From NCBI GenBank assembly GCA_963843275.1, contig CAWJJM010000003.1:1-64000 (forward strand): a DNA stretch of 64,000 bases. Direction: 5' to 3'. This document shows, one piece after another, positions 19,019 to 28,499 of the stretch (positions are counted from its first letter, which is position 1; each line of letters opens with the position of its first letter). Source of the stretch: CAWJJM01 sp963843275. GTDB taxonomy: Bacteria > Acidobacteriota > Thermoanaerobaculia > Multivoradales > JBCCEF01. Made by a program: the position numbers and the translations under genes. A model generated the notes under the pieces. It was not told where the DNA came from and searched no databases. It was given only the letters and a program-made list of their open reading frames with translations.

Positions 19019-20916
19019 TGCGCCTGCCGCGGCCGCCCCGCAAGCTGACGCCGGCCTGGGGCGTGGGGATCGTCGTCGTCCTGCTGCTCGCCGCCCTGCT
19101 CGGCGTCAAGGCGGCCCGGGTCTTCGACGCCCGCCTCGCCTACCGCTCGCCGGTGGCCGGCGCCGCCGCGCCGACGCCGCACGACCAGGCGCTGGCCGAC
19201 GAGGCCGCCGCCGCCGCCGAGGAGGCGCGGACGCGGCCGCTCGAGGAGGTCGAGTACCGCGCCTTCCCCGGGATCGGCAGCCGGGTGGCGATCTGGATCG
19301 TGGCGCAGCTCAAGCTGCTGTTCGCCGCCTTCGTGCTCGCGGTGCCGATGTTCGTGCTCATCATCGAGTACATCGGCCACCGCACCAAGGACCCGCGCTA
19401 CGACCGGCTGGCCCACGAGTTCGCCAGCCTGCTGTCGCCCGCCTTCGCGTTGACCGCGGCCCTGGGCGGCGTGCTGACCTTCATGCTGATCGTGCTCTAC
19501 CCGAAGTTCACCACCTACCTGCTGGGGGTGTTCTCGGGCACGGTGGCGCCGTGGGTGGCGCTGCTCTTCGCCGAGGCGGGCTTCTTCTACACCTACTACC
19601 TGTCGTGGGGGAAGGTCTCCAAGCGCCTGCACCTGTTCCTGGGGCTGTGCCTGAACCTGGTGGGCACCGGCCTGATGTTCGTCGCCAACGCCTGGCTGAC
19701 CTTCATGACCACGCCCAACGGCATCTCCGAGAACGGGGCGCTGATCTCGACCTGGGAGGCGGTCCACAACTACACGTGGATGCCGATCAACATCCACCGG
19801 TTGATCGCCAACGTCGCCTTCGGCGGCTCGATCGCCGCCGCCTACGCCGCCTTCCAGTACCTCGCCGCGAAGACGCCGGCCGAGCGCGCCCACTACGACT
19901 GGATGGGCTACGTCGGCAACTTCGTCGCGGTCTGCGGGCTGCTGCCGCTGCCCTTCGCCGGCTACTGGCTGGCGTCGGAGATCTACGCCTTCTCGCAGAC
20001 CCTCGGCATCACCATGATGGGCGGCGCCTTCTCGTGGCTCTTCATCATCCAGGCGATCCTCATCGGCAACCTGTTCCTCGGCATCAACTACTACCTGTGG
20101 CTGGGGATGGGCCGGGTCGAGGGGCGCCGGCCGGGGCGGCCGCTGATCCCGGTGCTGCTCGGTCTGATCACCCTCTGCTTCATCGTCTGGGCGACGCCGC
20201 GCTCGCCGGTCACCACCCCCGAGGAGGTGGCGGCGATGGGCGGGTCGTCGCACCCGGTGCTCGGCTACCTGGGCGTGATGTCGGCGAAGAACACCGCGGT
20301 CAACATCATCATCCTGTCGACCTTCGTCTCCTTCCTGCTCTACCGGCGCTCGAGCCGCATGGCGCCGGCCGGCCGGTTGCGGGTGTGGAACTGGGTGCAG
20401 GGGGCGATCCTGCTGGCCGCCGGGGCGACGGTGGTGACCTTCGGCATCTGGGGTTACTTCGTGCCGGCGGAGGTGCGCATCGGCTTCTCGGTGCCGCAGG
20501 TGCTGTCGGTGCTCTTCGCCATGCTGCTGGTGACCGTGATCGACGTGCTGCTGCTGCGCCGCGCCGCTCCCGCCGAGGTGCGCTGGGGGAAGATGCCGGC
20601 GCGCGCCCAGTACGTCCTGATCTTCCTGGCGGTGACCTTCACCTGGCTGATGGGGCTGATGGGCTACGTGCGCTCCGGGCTGCGCCAGCACTGGCACGTC
20701 TACGGGGTGATCCGCGACACCTCGCCCGACGCCTTCACCCCGACGCTCGGCTTCGCCACCGAGGTGGTCTCGGTGACGGTGCTGATCTTCTTCGTGCTCA
20801 TCGGCTTCGTGTTCTGGCTGGCCAGCCTGTCGCACCGCAAGCGCCTGCCGGCCGCGCTGGGCGCGCCGGCCGACGGCGCCCTGCCGGCGGGGGCGGAGCT
20901 GGAGGGGTCGGCATGA
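19018..20916 (+). CDS. CydA-like membrane cytochrome of the bd-oxidase superfamily, divergent
   Basis: A 632-residue membrane protein with one N-terminal helix, a soluble stretch to about residue 85 and then about ten helices resembling CydA. Aligned by eye with E. coli CydA, these appear kept: a Glu in LFAEAGFF (residue 186, as E107), the heme b558 ligands His260 (INIHRLIAN) and Met421 (GVMSAKN), and Arg/Gln/Trp in RQHW (556-559, as GRQPW). Residues apparently lost are the heme b595/d-associated His19 (Lys or nearby), Glu99 (Pro) and Glu445 (Ser). There is no CydB. Four cytochrome c genes flank it. It may be a quinol:cytochrome c electron-transfer subunit or an atypical oxidase (compare the OR-C/OR-N groups of the superfamily); the function is not established. 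Confidence 0.8.
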   Translation: MRLPRPPRKLTPAWGVGIVVVLLLAALLGVKAARVFDARLAYRSPVAGAAAPTPHDQALADEAAAAAEEARTRPLEEVEYRAFPGIGSRVAIWIVAQLKLLFAAFVLAVPMFVLIIEYIGHRTKDPRYDRLAHEFASLLSPAFALTAALGGVLTFMLIVLYPKFTTYLLGVFSGTVAPWVALLFAEAGFFYTYYLSWGKVSKRLHLFLGLCLNLVGTGLMFVANAWLTFMTTPNGISENGALISTWEAVHNYTWMPINIHRLIANVAFGGSIAAAYAAFQYLAAKTPAERAHYDWMGYVGNFVAVCGLLPLPFAGYWLASEIYAFSQTLGITMMGGAFSWLFIIQAILIGNLFLGINYYLWLGMGRVEGRRPGRPLIPVLLGLITLCFIVWATPRSPVTTPEEVAAMGGSSHPVLGYLGVMSAKNTAVNIIILSTFVSFLLYRRSSRMAPAGRLRVWNWVQGAILLAAGATVVTFGIWGYFVPAEVRIGFSVPQVLSVLFAMLLVTVIDVLLLRRAAPAEVRWGKMPARAQYVLIFLAVTFTWLMGLMGYVRSGLRQHWHVYGVIRDTSPDAFTPTLGFATEVVSVTVLIFFVLIGFVFWLASLSHRKRLPAALGAPADGALPAGAELEGSA

Positions 20917-21734
20917 AGGTGCCGCCGGCGGTCAACATCCTCGGGCTGGCGGTGGGCACGACCCTGTTCTACGCCTGGGTGGGGCAGCTCGTGCCGCAGA
21001 AAGAGGTGCGCCCGCCCGAGGTCGTGGAGATGTCGCAGGACATCTCGACCGACCAGATGGTGGAGATCGGCAAGAAGATCTTCGAGGGCAAGGGGCTCTG
21101 CCACACCTGCCACACGATCGGCAAGACCAGCGGCCCGTTCCGCTTCCCCGATCTCGCCGGCGTCGCCACGCGCGCGGCGACGCGGGTGCCCGGGCTGGAC
21201 CAGGTCGAGTACTTCGCCGAGACCCTGTACCGGCCCAACGCCTTCATCGTGCCCGGCTTCCAGCCCGGCATGCCGGAGATCGACAAGCCGCCGGTCGGGC
21301 TGTCGGACGACGAGATCAAGGCGGTGATCGCCTACCTGCAGACCCTGGGGGGCGAGGCGACGATGACCATGGCGACGCAGCTCCCCTACGGCGAGGGCGG
21401 GGCGCAGGCGACCAGCGGCGTCAACCCGCCGGGCGGCTCCACGGCCGGCGAGGAGGCGGCCGCCGCCCAGGCCGTCGCCACCGGGCCGGCCGGGCCCGCC
21501 GCCGGCGGCGGCGCGGCGCTGCTCGCCAGCTTCGGCTGCACCGAGTGCCACGCCACCGAGCCGGGCGGGAAGAACAGCCTCGCCGGCGTCGGTGCGCGCC
21601 TCGACCGCGCCGCCATCGAGCACTGGCTCACCGACCACCGGCCGCCGCTGCCCGCCGCCTACAGCGAGCGGGTGACGCTGGCCCAGGTGCACGAGCTGAC
21701 CGACTACCTGGCGGGCCTCGGGGGGGAGGGCTAG
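20913..21734 (+). CDS. Diheme cytochrome c, membrane-anchored
   Basis: A 273-residue protein with one N-terminal helix (NILGLAVGTTLFYAWVG) that is an uncleaved anchor or signal. Two class I cytochrome c domains follow: the first with CHTCH near residue 67 and a probable Met ligand in GFQPGMPEI, the second with CTECH near residue 211, separated by an Ala/Gly-rich linker of about 60 residues. The second domain is short and has no obvious Met ligand. ATG at 20913 overlaps the stop of the CydA-like gene (ATGA) with GGAGGGG upstream, so the two are co-translated and the protein is a likely electron donor or acceptor for it. Confidence 0.88.
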   Translation: MKVPPAVNILGLAVGTTLFYAWVGQLVPQKEVRPPEVVEMSQDISTDQMVEIGKKIFEGKGLCHTCHTIGKTSGPFRFPDLAGVATRAATRVPGLDQVEYFAETLYRPNAFIVPGFQPGMPEIDKPPVGLSDDEIKAVIAYLQTLGGEATMTMATQLPYGEGGAQATSGVNPPGGSTAGEEAAAAQAVATGPAGPAAGGGAALLASFGCTECHATEPGGKNSLAGVGARLDRAAIEHWLTDHRPPLPAAYSERVTLAQVHELTDYLAGLGGEG

Positions 21735-21737
21735 ACC

Positions 21738-22580
21738 GTGCGGCTGTGGGTGTTCGCCCTGGTGATCGTGGTGCTCGTCGCCCTGCGGCTGGTCGGGCGC
21801 GTCGCGCCGCGGCTGCGCCCCGGGTTGTTGGCGACGCTCGTCGCCTGGGGGGTCGGGGTCTGGGTGCTGCTGCGCTGGGGCTTCGTGGTGCCGGTGCCGG
21901 CGTCGGTGGAGAAGATCTACCTGGGCATCGTCACCCTCGCCCTGTTGATCTACGCCACCTCCGACCGCGGCCGCCTGCAGGAGGTGCGCCGGCCGCTCGA
22001 GGCGTTCCTCACCGAGCGGCGCTTCGCCCCCTGGCTGCTGGCCGCGATGGTCGTCGTCCCGGCGCTGGTGGTCACCCGCATCTACCTGGCGGCGACCGCG
22101 CCGCCGGCCCCGCCGGCCTTCGGCCGCACCGTCCACCCGGCGCCGCCCGACCAGATCATGGTCCACGACCAGGCGATCAACCTGGTGACGGTGCGCAACC
22201 CCTACCGGGCGCTGGCCACCTCCGACCCGGAGGCGTTCCGCCGCCACGTCGCGCGCGGCCGCGAGGTCTACTACCACAACTGTTTCTACTGCCACGGCGA
22301 CCTGATGCGGGGGGCGGGGATGTTCGCCCACGGGCTCGACCCGATCCCCACCAACTTCCAGGACGCCGGCACCATCGCCCAGCTCCAGGAGTCGTTCCTC
22401 TTCTGGCGCATCGCGAAGGGCGGACCGGGGCTGCCCGCCGAGGGCGGGCCCTGGGACTCGGCGATGCCCGCCTGGGAGCAGTTCCTCGACGAGGAGGAGA
22501 TGTGGGACGTCATCCTCTTCCTCTACGACTTCACCGGGCAGAGCCCGCGCGGGCGCAGCGAGTCGGGGGCGGGGGAGTAG
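21738..22580 (+). CDS. Membrane-anchored monoheme cytochrome c
   Basis: A 280-residue protein with three to four N-terminal membrane helices (residues about 2-20, 27-50, 55-73 and 95-115) followed by a periplasmic cytochrome c domain. The heme site is NCFYCHGDLMRGAGM near residue 180, with a candidate axial Met in WDSAMPAWEQF. The preceding stretch ITLVTVRNPYRA-like sequence (AINLVTVRNPYRAL) is well conserved in style with cytochromes linked to complex III variants, but I cannot name the family. Start is GTG at 21738, 3 nt after the previous stop. It belongs to the same electron-transfer cluster as the CydA-like protein. Confidence 0.82.
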   Translation: MRLWVFALVIVVLVALRLVGRVAPRLRPGLLATLVAWGVGVWVLLRWGFVVPVPASVEKIYLGIVTLALLIYATSDRGRLQEVRRPLEAFLTERRFAPWLLAAMVVVPALVVTRIYLAATAPPAPPAFGRTVHPAPPDQIMVHDQAINLVTVRNPYRALATSDPEAFRRHVARGREVYYHNCFYCHGDLMRGAGMFAHGLDPIPTNFQDAGTIAQLQESFLFWRIAKGGPGLPAEGGPWDSAMPAWEQFLDEEEMWDVILFLYDFTGQSPRGRSESGAGE

Positions 22581-22582
22581 CG

Positions 22583-24438
22583 GTGCGGCGCGGCGCGACG
22601 GGGTGGACGGCGGTGCTGCTGGCGGTGGCGGCGTGGCTCGCCGTGCCGGCGCCGGCCGCCCGCGCCGCGGCGGCCGCCGGGGACCTCGGCACCGACGCCC
22701 AGCGCGCCGCCGGGGCGAAGGTGTACGCCAAGTGGTGCTCCCAGTGCCACGGCGACGCCGGCGACGGCAACGGCATCGCGGCGCCGTTCCTGCTGCCGCC
22801 GCCGCGCGACTTCACCGCCGGCAAGTACAAGTTCCGTTCGACGCCGTTCGGCACCCTGCCCACCGACGCCGACCTCACCCGGTCGATCCGCAACGGCCTG
22901 CCCTATACCGGCATGCCGGCCTTCCCCGAGCTCACCGACGAGGAGGTGCGCGACGTCATCGCGCACCTGAAGACCTTCTCTCCGGACTTCCGCGGACCCG
23001 CAGGCCTACGGCGATCCGGTGGCCCTGCCCGACCCACCGCCCTTCGACGCGGCCAAGGCCTCGGACGGCTACCAGACCTTCGTCCAGATCGGCTGCGCCC
23101 GCTGCCACGGCGACGAGGGGCGCGGCGACGGGCGCTCGGCGCCCACCCTGCGCGACGACTGGGGCCACCTCATCCGCGCCGCCGACCTCACCATGCCGTG
23201 GACCTTCCGCGGCGGCGCCACCCGGCGCGACATCTTCCGCACCATCTCGACCGGCATCAACGGGACGCCGATGGCCGGCTTCGCGCGACGACGCGCTGAC
23301 CCCGGAGCAGCGCTGGCAGATCGTCGACTGGATCGTGTCGCAGGGCGGCGGCGAGGGCGACGAGGCTCCCTACGCCCGCCTGGTGCGGGCCCATCCGACC
23401 GACGGCGAGATCGTCTTCGACCCCGACCCGGCGAAGACCCGCGAGCTGTTCGCCGACGCCCCCGCGGCGCTGTTCCCGGTGATCGGCCAGGTGACCCAGC
23501 CGGGGCGCGACTTCCAGCCGGCGGCGCGCGCCGTCGAGGTGCGGGCGCTGTTCGACCGCGACGAGATCGCCTTCCTGGTGAGCTGGCACGACATGACCGC
23601 CGAGCGCAGCGGCGAGAACCGCCCCGACATGGAGTCGCCGACCGTGGCCGAGCGCGACACCGGGCACCCGGCCGGCGCCGCGTCGCTGTGGAACGAGGGA
23701 GCGCCGGCCACCGCCGGGGCCGCGCAGCCGGAGGCCGGGGCCGCCACCGAGCCGGCCGGCGACGACTTCTGGGGCACCGAGGTCGGCGGCTCGGCGCAGC
23801 CCGCGGCCGAGCCGGCGGCGGAGACGAGCGGCGGCGGCGACGACTTCTGGGGCGGGGGCGGGGGCGGCGAGAGCGCGACGGCGCCGGCGGCCGCTCCCGC
23901 GGCCTCGCCCTGGGCCGACGCCGTCGCCCTGCAGTTCCCGGCCGAGCTGCGCCCCGGCGTCGCCAAGCCCTACTTCCTCTTCGGCGACGCCGACTACCCC
24001 GTGGAGCTGTGGCACGTCGAGCTCGGTACGCCGCCGCGGGTGCGGGTCTACGAGGGCCGGGGGAGCCGGGCGCTGACCGAGCTCGACCGCGAGCCGCCGC
24101 AGGTGGTGGCGGGCTACGACAAGGGACGCTGGACCGTGGCCTTCAAGCGGCCGCGGGTGCCGGAGGCCGGGGTGCCGTTCCCGGAGAGCAGCTTCGTGCC
24201 GCTGGCGGTGACGGTGTGGGACGGCTTCCATCACGAGCGCGGCAACACCCGCGGGCTGACGCGCTGGTTCCACGTCTACGTGCCGCCGCTGGCGGCGCCG
24301 TCGCCGGTGGTGCCGATGGTGGAGGCGGGGGCCGGGGTGCTGGCGGCCGAGCTGTTGCTCGTCCTCTGGGTGCGCCGGCGGGCGGCCCGTACGGCCGCCG
24401 TCCCGGTGGACGACCGACCGAGCCGAGACCGAGAGTGA
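22583..24438 (+). CDS. Diheme cytochrome c fused to an ethylbenzene-dehydrogenase-type heme domain (two frameshifts)
   Basis: Reads as about 618 residues after removing one extra base near 23005 and another near 23287. A signal peptide is followed by two cytochrome c domains, with heme sites WCSQCHGDAGDGNG and GCARCHGDEGRGDG. Next comes a beta-rich domain (EVRALFDRDEIAFLVSWHD, then DAVALQFPAEL) matching the EB_dh family, which binds heme b in ethylbenzene and DMSO-family dehydrogenases. A low-complexity Ala/Pro/Gly insert with two DDFWG copies interrupts it. A C-terminal helix (EAGAGVLAAELLLVLWVRRR) anchors it to the membrane. GTG at 22583 is 3 nt after the previous stop. A role in shuttling electrons from the CydA-like or Act complex is inferred. 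Confidence 0.8.
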
Positions 24439-24464
24439 CCGCGATCGAACGTCAGGAGACCACG

Positions 24465-26693
24465 ATGTACCAGAAGATCTTCGTGCCCGTCGACAACTCG
24501 CCGCACTCGAACCGCGCCGCCGACTGTGCCATCGCGCTGGGCACGTCCTTCGGTGCGGAGCTGACCGGCTGCCACGTCTACGCCGCGCGCATGCACGACT
24601 ACCGCTTCAAGCAGATGGAGTACACGCTGCCCGAGGAGTACCTGGTCGAGCAGGAGCTGTCGCGGCAGCGCAAGATCCACGACAGCCTGATCACCATGGG
24701 GCTCGAGCTGATCTCGGACTGCTATCTGAACGACCTCGACCAGCGCTGCCAGGCGGCCGGCATCCCGTTCGAGCGGAAGATGATGGACGGCAAGCACTCG
24801 ACCGAGCTGCTGCGCGAGATCGAGAACGGTCGGACTACGACCTGGTGGTGCTCGGCGCGCTCGGCATCGGCCGCACCACGCGACAGCCAGATCGGCTCGG
24901 TCTGCGCCCGCGTGGCCCGGCGAGACGAGCCGCGACGTCTGGGTCGTCAAGCACGTCCCGGCCGCCGACGAGCCGGAGCGCGACACGGTGCTGGTGGGCG
25001 TCGACGGCAGCCCCCAGTCGTTCGGCGCGCTGCGGACGGCGGTCGAGCTGGCGAAGCGCTTCGGCAAGAAGCTCGAGATCATCGGCGTCTACGACCCGTA
25101 CCTGCACTACGCGGTGTTCAAGGGGATCGTCGAGGTGCTCACCGAGCAAGGCGGCCAAGGTCTTCCGCTTCGAGGAGCAGAACCAGCTCCACGAGGAGAT
25201 CATCGACACCGGGCTGGCGCAGATCTACCAGTCGCACCTCAACGTGGCCGAGCAGATGGCGCGCGACGCCGGCGTCGAGGTGACCAAGACGCTGCTCGAC
25301 GGCAAGGCGTTCCAGAAGATCCTCGACCACGCGCGCAAGGTGGAGCCCTGGGTGCTGGTCGTGGGCCGGATCGGGGTGCACCGGCTCGACGACGAGACGC
25401 GGCCTGGGCAGCAACACCGAGAACCTGCTGCGGCTGGCCCCTGCGACGTGCTGCTCACCACCCGCCGCAGGTGCCGGAGCTCGACCTCAAGGCCGAGGAG
25501 TCGATCCACTGGACGCCGGAAGCCGAGGAGCGCATGACCCGGGTGCCGGAGCAGGTCAAGGGCATCGCCCGCACCGCCATCCTGCGGCTGGCGCTGGAGA
25601 AGGGCCACAGCGTGGTGTCGTCGGACCTGGTGACCGAGGCGATGGAGCGCTTCATGCCGAAGCGCTCGGCGCGAGCTCACCGAACGGCTCGCCGAGGCGA
25701 TCGCCCTCGAGCGGGCGCGCCGCGAGCCGGTCGTCGGTCTGCCGCGCCTGCGGCGTCGCCGCCGAGGTCCCGACCCGGTGCGTGTGCACGGTGTGCGGCG
25801 GCGCGAGCTTCGAGGTCGTCGATCCCGAGGTGCTCGAGCGCATCATCGCGGCCGAGGGCGGCGTCGAGGAGGAGACCACCTACGACGGCCGCAAGCTGCG
25901 CTGGACCCAGGACGCCAAGAAGGCGCTGTGGGCGATCGACGACGGCTACCAGCGCCGGCGGGCGAAGGCGCGCATCGAGAAGGCGGCGCACGGGCGCCGC
26001 GTCGGGGTGGTGACCCTGGACCTCGCCAACCGCTACATCGAGGAGGAGGCCGGCGTCCTCTATGCCCCCGGCGGCGACGCGAAGCGGGTCGCCGACCCGG
26101 CGGCGGCCGCGGCGGTGCTGGCCGAGGCGCGCGCCGCGGCGGACGCGCTGCGCGCCCACGGCGCGGGTGCGGAGGCGGGACCCGCGGCCGCCGAGGGTGA
26201 CGGCCACGGCGCCGCGGCGGGCGCCGCCGACGACGAGCCGGAGGCGGCGATCCGCGCCCGGGACGCGCAGGGCAACCCGCTGGTGTCGCGCTTCGCCTGG
26301 ACCGCCGACGCGGTGCCGCGCATCCTGCGGGTGCCGGCGGGCTTCATGCGCGACAAGACGCAGCGCCGCGTCGAGGAGCTGGCCGCCGAGCGCGACGTCG
26401 CCGAGATCGACCTCGCCCTGGTCGAGGAGGGGATCGAGCACGGCCGGCGGATGATGGCCGAGATGCTCGGTCAGGCCGAGGCGGCGAAGGCGGCGGCGGC
26501 CGCTGCGCCGGCCGGCGCGCCGGGCGGCTCCGCCGCGGCCGGGGCCGAGACCGGCGACTGCCCCCTGCCGCACGAGGCCCGGGAGGAGGCCGCCGACGAG
26601 CGTGGCGCGGCGCTCAACGAGGTCGGCGTCATGTACGAGATGGAGCGCCGGCGCCGCGAGCTCGGGACGGGCGGAGCCGGGGAGCGCGATTGA
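24465..26693 (+). CDS. Universal-stress-protein pair fused to a zinc ribbon and three PCP_red domains (frameshifts)
   Basis: Composite cytoplasmic protein of about 742 residues. The N-terminal USP domain starts MYQKIFVPVDNSPHSNRA and ends near LGALGIGRTT; a second begins VLVGVDGSPQSFGALRT. The first PCP_red-like helix-turn-helix domain follows (IHWTPEAEERMTRVPEQVK), then a ribbon with CRACG and CVCTVCGG cysteines, a second domain (LRWTQDAKKALWAIDDGYQ) and a third (FAWTADAVPRILRVPAGFM). PCP_red is the C-terminal domain of protochlorophyllide reductase subunit B, but is widespread in non-phototrophs. Five or more frame changes lie between 24830 and 25780; the total length remains a multiple of three. 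ATG at 24465 has AGGAG 7 nt upstream. Sensing or assembly in respiration is inferred from position. Confidence 0.75.
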
Positions 26694-26731
26694 GCGGCGG
26701 CGGCCGCCCGCGGCCGTGAGCCGGGCGCGCC

Positions 26732-27604
26732 GTGCCCGCCTACCGCTTCTGCCGCCCGGACGACATCCCGCTGCTGGTGCGCGCCGTCAACCTGTGCCAT
26801 GACGTGCACTTTCCCGACCGGCCGCCGCTGACCGTGGACGCCTACCGCCGCGAGATGAAGGAGCTCGACGCCTGGCCGTCGAACTCCATGCTGGCGCTGG
26901 GTGGGCCGGGCGGCGACGAGCCGGTGGCGGTGTCGCTGGGGACCAAGCGCGAGCGGGAGGTGCTGGTGCACCGGCTCGGCGTCCGCCCCGACGAGCGGCG
27001 CCGCGGCCACGGCGCGCATCTGCTCGCCTCGCTGTCGCAGAAGCTCGCCGTGCTCGGTCCCGAGCGGCTGGTCGCCGAGGTGCCGGACGACCTGGAGGCC
27101 GCCGGGGCGCTGCTCGCCGCCGCGGGCTGGCGGCGGGAGGACGAGCTGGTCGACTGGCTGCGGCCGGCGGGCGGAGTCGCCGGCGGACCGCAAGGACCCG
27201 CCGGCCTGGTGATCCCGATGGCCGTCGAGCAGGTCCTGGCCGACGGCGTGCTGGCGGTTGCCGAGGACGCCTCCTGGCGCCGCAGCCGGCGCACCCTCGA
27301 GCAGTCGGCGGACCGGCTCGAGGCCCTCGCCATCGCCACGCCCGACGGCGTGGAGGCGGCGGTGGTGCACGCGCCGCCCGAGGGCTCCGGCCCGGCCGAC
27401 GTGCTGGCCGCCGGCTGCCGCGACCGGGGACGGGCGCCGCTGCTGCTCGGGCTGCTCTTCGACGCGCTGGCGCGGGCGTCCGGGCGGGCGCTACGCTGGC
27501 CCAGGGCGCTCGTCGGCGAGCTGCCGCCGGAGCTGTTGGCCGGCGCCGGGTTCGGCCCCGCCCGCCGGCACCACCGCTGGTCCGCCGTCGCGAGGGCGCT
27601 GTGA
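26732..27604 (+). CDS. GNAT-family acetyltransferase-like protein
   Basis: A 290-residue cytoplasmic protein. The first half is a GNAT fold: YRFCRPDDIPLLVRAVNLC at the start and the acetyl-CoA loop VRPDERRRGHGAHLLASL near residue 90, matching the Q/R-x2-G-x-G/A pattern with His in the middle. The second half (from about 165) is another alpha/beta domain, probably a degenerate second GNAT domain, ending in GAGFGPARRHHRWSAV. The substrate is unknown. GTG at 26732 is 38 nt after the PCP_red fusion gene. The position inside the respiratory operon suggests a linked function, but nothing in the sequence shows which. Confidence 0.7.
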   Translation: MPAYRFCRPDDIPLLVRAVNLCHDVHFPDRPPLTVDAYRREMKELDAWPSNSMLALGGPGGDEPVAVSLGTKREREVLVHRLGVRPDERRRGHGAHLLASLSQKLAVLGPERLVAEVPDDLEAAGALLAAAGWRREDELVDWLRPAGGVAGGPQGPAGLVIPMAVEQVLADGVLAVAEDASWRRSRRTLEQSADRLEALAIATPDGVEAAVVHAPPEGSGPADVLAAGCRDRGRAPLLLGLLFDALARASGRALRWPRALVGELPPELLAGAGFGPARRHHRWSAVARAL

Positions 27605-27617
27605 GAGGCTGGGAGCG

Positions 27618-28499
27618 GTGAAGAGCTACGCGGACATCGTCGGCGACGGCGGCTCGCGGGTGGCCGAGCAGGTCGGCGAGCAGCGGCGGGCGATCGCCCG
27701 TGCGCTCGCCGGCGTGCGCCACCGGGTGGCGGTTGCCTCCGGCAAGGGGGGGGTGGGCAAGAGCACCGTGACCATGGCGCTGGCGCGGGCGCTCGCCGAT
27801 CGCGGCCGCGCCGTGGCGATCCTCGACGCCGACCTCAACGGCCCCAGCCAGGCGCACCTGGCCGGGCTCTCCGGACGGCCGTGGGTGCCCGGTCCGGACG
27901 GCCTGGTGCCGCCGCGGCGCCCCGACGGCATCGCCGTGGTCTCCACCGGCAGCGCGCTCCCCGACGGCGGCGTGCTGGCCTTCGACACCGTCTCCCGCGG
28001 CGAGCAGCACACCTGGCGTGCCACCCGCGAGTTCGCGCTGCTCGGCCAGCTCCTGGCGGCGGTCGACTGGGGGAGGCTCGACGTGCTGCTGTTCGACCTG
28101 CCGCCCGGCGCCGAGCGCACCGTCCAGTTCGCGGAGTTCCTCGGCCCCGAGGTCGCCTTCGTGCTGGTGACCATCCCCTCCGAGCTGGCGCACGGCGTGG
28201 TGGCGCGGTCGCTGACGGCGCTGACCGGCGCCGGCGTCCCGGTGGCCGGCTACGTCGAGAACATGGCCGGCTACTGGTGTCGCGACTGCGGCGAGATCCG
28301 GCCGCTGTTCCCGGCCGCCCCGACGCCGCTCGCCGCCCGTCGCCTGGCCCGCATCCCGTTCGACCCCGAGCTCGCGGCGCTCTGCGACCGCGGCTGGCCG
28401 CCCGGCGCGGCCGCCGGGTCCGCCGCCCTGGCCGCCGCCGCCGACGCGGCCGCCGCCCTCGAGGAGATCCTCACCCCCACCCCGGAGGTCGTGCCATGA
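27618..28499 (+). CDS. mrp: Mrp/ApbC-type iron-sulfur carrier ATPase
   Basis: A 293-residue MinD-superfamily ATPase of the Mrp/NBP35 group that carries or inserts Fe-S clusters. It has the deviant Walker A motif SGKGGVGKSTV (residues about 39-49), Walker A'-like ILDADLNGPS, and LLFDLPPGAERT as the switch II/Walker B region. The cluster-binding cysteines appear as YWCRDCG near residue 220. It lacks the N-terminal MIP18 (DUF59) domain of E. coli Mrp. GTG at 27618 begins the protein 14 nt after the acetyltransferase. Presence beside Fe-S and heme electron-transfer genes is consistent with assembly of the ActB clusters, although that is inference. Confidence 0.88.
   Translation: MKSYADIVGDGGSRVAEQVGEQRRAIARALAGVRHRVAVASGKGGVGKSTVTMALARALADRGRAVAILDADLNGPSQAHLAGLSGRPWVPGPDGLVPPRRPDGIAVVSTGSALPDGGVLAFDTVSRGEQHTWRATREFALLGQLLAAVDWGRLDVLLFDLPPGAERTVQFAEFLGPEVAFVLVTIPSELAHGVVARSLTALTGAGVPVAGYVENMAGYWCRDCGEIRPLFPAAPTPLAARRLARIPFDPELAALCDRGWPPGAAAGSAALAAAADAAAALEEILTPTPEVVP

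Noticed and set aside
18739..20835. Long minus-strand open frame opposite the CydA-like gene
   Set aside because: Low-complexity His/Gln/Arg composition with no motifs; the plus strand encodes clear membrane helices and heme ligands.
19018..20916. Ordinary cytochrome bd quinol oxidase
   Set aside because: No cydB, and residues for hemes b595/d appear to be missing.
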